A DNA stretch of 41,650 nt, from the NCBI GenBank assembly GCA_003220345.1, contig QHSC01000125.1:1-41650 (forward strand), written 5' to 3'. The notes below the pieces were generated by a model. The model was not told where the DNA came from. It was given only the letters and a program-made list of their open reading frames with translations, and searched no databases. The position numbers were made by a program, and so were the translations under genes. The DNA comes from Candidatus Rokuibacteriota bacterium (GTDB lineage: Bacteria; Methylomirabilota; Methylomirabilia; Rokubacteriales; CSP1-6). This document shows, in pieces, positions 40,758 through 41,650 of the stretch. Position 1 is the stretch's first letter, and every line of letters starts with the position of its first letter.

Positions 40758-41447
40758 CTATGGGTTCACGCGCCGCCGAGTCAGGAACGCGATCAGCCCG
40801 AGACCCGCGCCCAGGATGATCAAGGTCGGGGGCTCCGGCGTGCGATGGTACACGATCTGATCCTGGTGCTCCGGGCTCCGGTAGGTGTAGAGGCCCGTCG
40901 TGTCCGTCGAGAACGCGCCCAGGCCCGCGAGCCAGGAATCGGCGATCGCGATCACGCTGCCCGGCGTATCCGGATTCGTCGCGTAGTTCACTCCTCGCGT
41001 GGCCGCATGCGCGCCATCCACGTCCAGGCTGGGCCCGGTCTCGAACACGATCTCCCACAGGGCGAGCTGGAAGGCCGCGCTGTTCGTCGTGTTCAGCAAG
41101 GAGGTCGTGTAGAAGCCGTGGAAGAGCTGCGCGATCTCGCCCTTGCGAAGGGGCGAGAGCACACCGTCGGCCGCGAGCGATGACTTCGTGTAGTCGGCGT
41201 ACGGAGTACCGAAGCTGATGGTCTGCGCCAGGTCGATGCAGTAGGCGATCTCACCCGCGGGCGGGTTCAGGGAAAAGGCTCCAGCGGACACGTTCCCGTT
41301 CCTGGCCGGATCCGTCAGTGAAATGGTCTGAGCGGAGCCGAGGTAAAAGCCTGTTGCGGTGAGTGGCTCCGCATACGCCGCAGGCGAAAACATGAGGCAT
41401 ACGCCCAGTAAGCAGGCGCCAATGAGTCCCGAGTGCAATGACCGCAT
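40758..41447 (-). CDS. PEP-CTERM sorting domain protein
   Basis: This 229-residue exported protein starts at ATG 41447 after GAGGAGAAGAG; the frame open to 41615 is probably not translated. A signal peptide (MRSLHSGLIGACLLGVCLMF, cleaved near AYAEP) is followed by a globular part with many Thr, Ser, Ala and Gly. The C-terminus carries the PEP-CTERM signal: RTPEPPTLIILGAGLGLI, then FLTRRR. Such proteins are processed by exosortase and attached to or exported through the outer membrane or exopolysaccharide layer. No exosortase is in the window. The function of the globular part is unknown. Confidence 0.92.
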   Translation of the reverse strand: MRSLHSGLIGACLLGVCLMFSPAAYAEPLTATGFYLGSAQTISLTDPARNGNVSAGAFSLNPPAGEIAYCIDLAQTISFGTPYADYTKSSLAADGVLSPLRKGEIAQLFHGFYTTSLLNTTNSAAFQLALWEIVFETGPSLDVDGAHAATRGVNYATNPDTPGSVIAIADSWLAGLGAFSTDTTGLYTYRSPEHQDQIVYHRTPEPPTLIILGAGLGLIAFLTRRRVNP

Positions 41448-41650
41448 CGATCTCTTCTCCTCTATCGTCCGTTTCGAATCGCTCGCGCTCGTCAAGTGAG
41501 TGACGCCCAGAATCTGGGCGCGCATTGAAACATCCTCGGCGTGTACTGGAGCAAGCGCGGGGCCAAGAACACGGAGGGAAGAACGGCGAGGAGTTAGCTT
41601 CGAGGGCCCGGCCAATCGTCAAGTTGATTGACAGCGCCCCTCGTTTCGCT
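41448..41650. other. Upstream region of the PEP-CTERM gene, no gene seen
   Basis: About 200 bases reach the right edge. On the minus strand the only promoter-like text is a TTGACG near 41620; no reading frame here looks like a gene. Confidence 0.4.

Overview
The window is a very G+C-rich, densely packed stretch of bacterial chromosome with no rRNA, tRNA, phage, IS or CRISPR. Gene content suggests an uncultivated soil or subsurface bacterium, most compatible with Candidatus Rokubacteria / Methylomirabilota or a similar metagenome-assembled lineage. The reasons are the mix of luciferase-like (F420/flavin) oxidoreductases, CaiB-type CoA transferase, several SDRs, solo amidohydrolases, a PEP-CTERM protein, a probable selenoprotein and a CysO-like sulfur carrier. 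The taxonomy is inference only.

Layout. 1-3649 (minus): a truncated exported amidohydrolase, a FAD oxidoreductase, a small unknown ORF and a second amidohydrolase. 3755-7925 (plus): two overlapping LLM oxidoreductases, a rhomboid protease, and a BNR-repeat protein overlapping a MoaD/ThiS-like protein. 7940-15016 (minus): a GlcG/HbpS-like protein, then a fully overlapping operon moeA-tldD-rhodanese-tldE(pmbA)-two-subunit transketolase. The rhodanese carries an in-frame TGA exactly at its catalytic cysteine and is probably a selenoprotein. 15078-19549 (plus): RDD protein, DUF309 protein, a conserved unknown, an SDR, a glycine-rich RRM protein with long leader and terminator, and a PA0069-type radical SAM protein. 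19560-22315 (minus): a TPR protein and a compact family B DNA polymerase. 22416-29569 (plus): dienelactone-hydrolase-like lipoprotein, a catalytically dead HtrA-like protein, SDR, YihY/BrkB, CaiB CoA transferase, SDR and PhoD phosphatase. 29584-32912 (minus): an Nramp-like transporter and a large GT-C-like membrane protein. 33082-37369 (plus): threonine synthase, CysO-like sulfur carrier, NIL-domain protein, aminotransferase and glycerate 2-kinase, all close or overlapping. 37725-40681 (plus): a radical SAM-HhH DNA repair/modification protein and a family 5 solute-binding protein. 40758-41447 (minus): a PEP-CTERM protein.

Most notable signals: (1) the UGA-interrupted, export-type rhodanese between tldD and tldE; (2) two 127-bp near-perfect palindromes 12 kb apart in opposite orientation that differ by paired compensatory substitutions, plus a third relative with the same apex; (3) a threonine synthase/CysO/NIL cluster whose sulfur carrier ends Gly-Gly-Arg, implying a trimming step; (4) an HtrA-like protein that has lost all three catalytic residues; (5) probable sliding-clamp motifs in three DNA-transaction proteins; and (6) recurrent -10 hexamers placed 6-9 bases before SD-less start codons, indicating frequent leaderless transcription.
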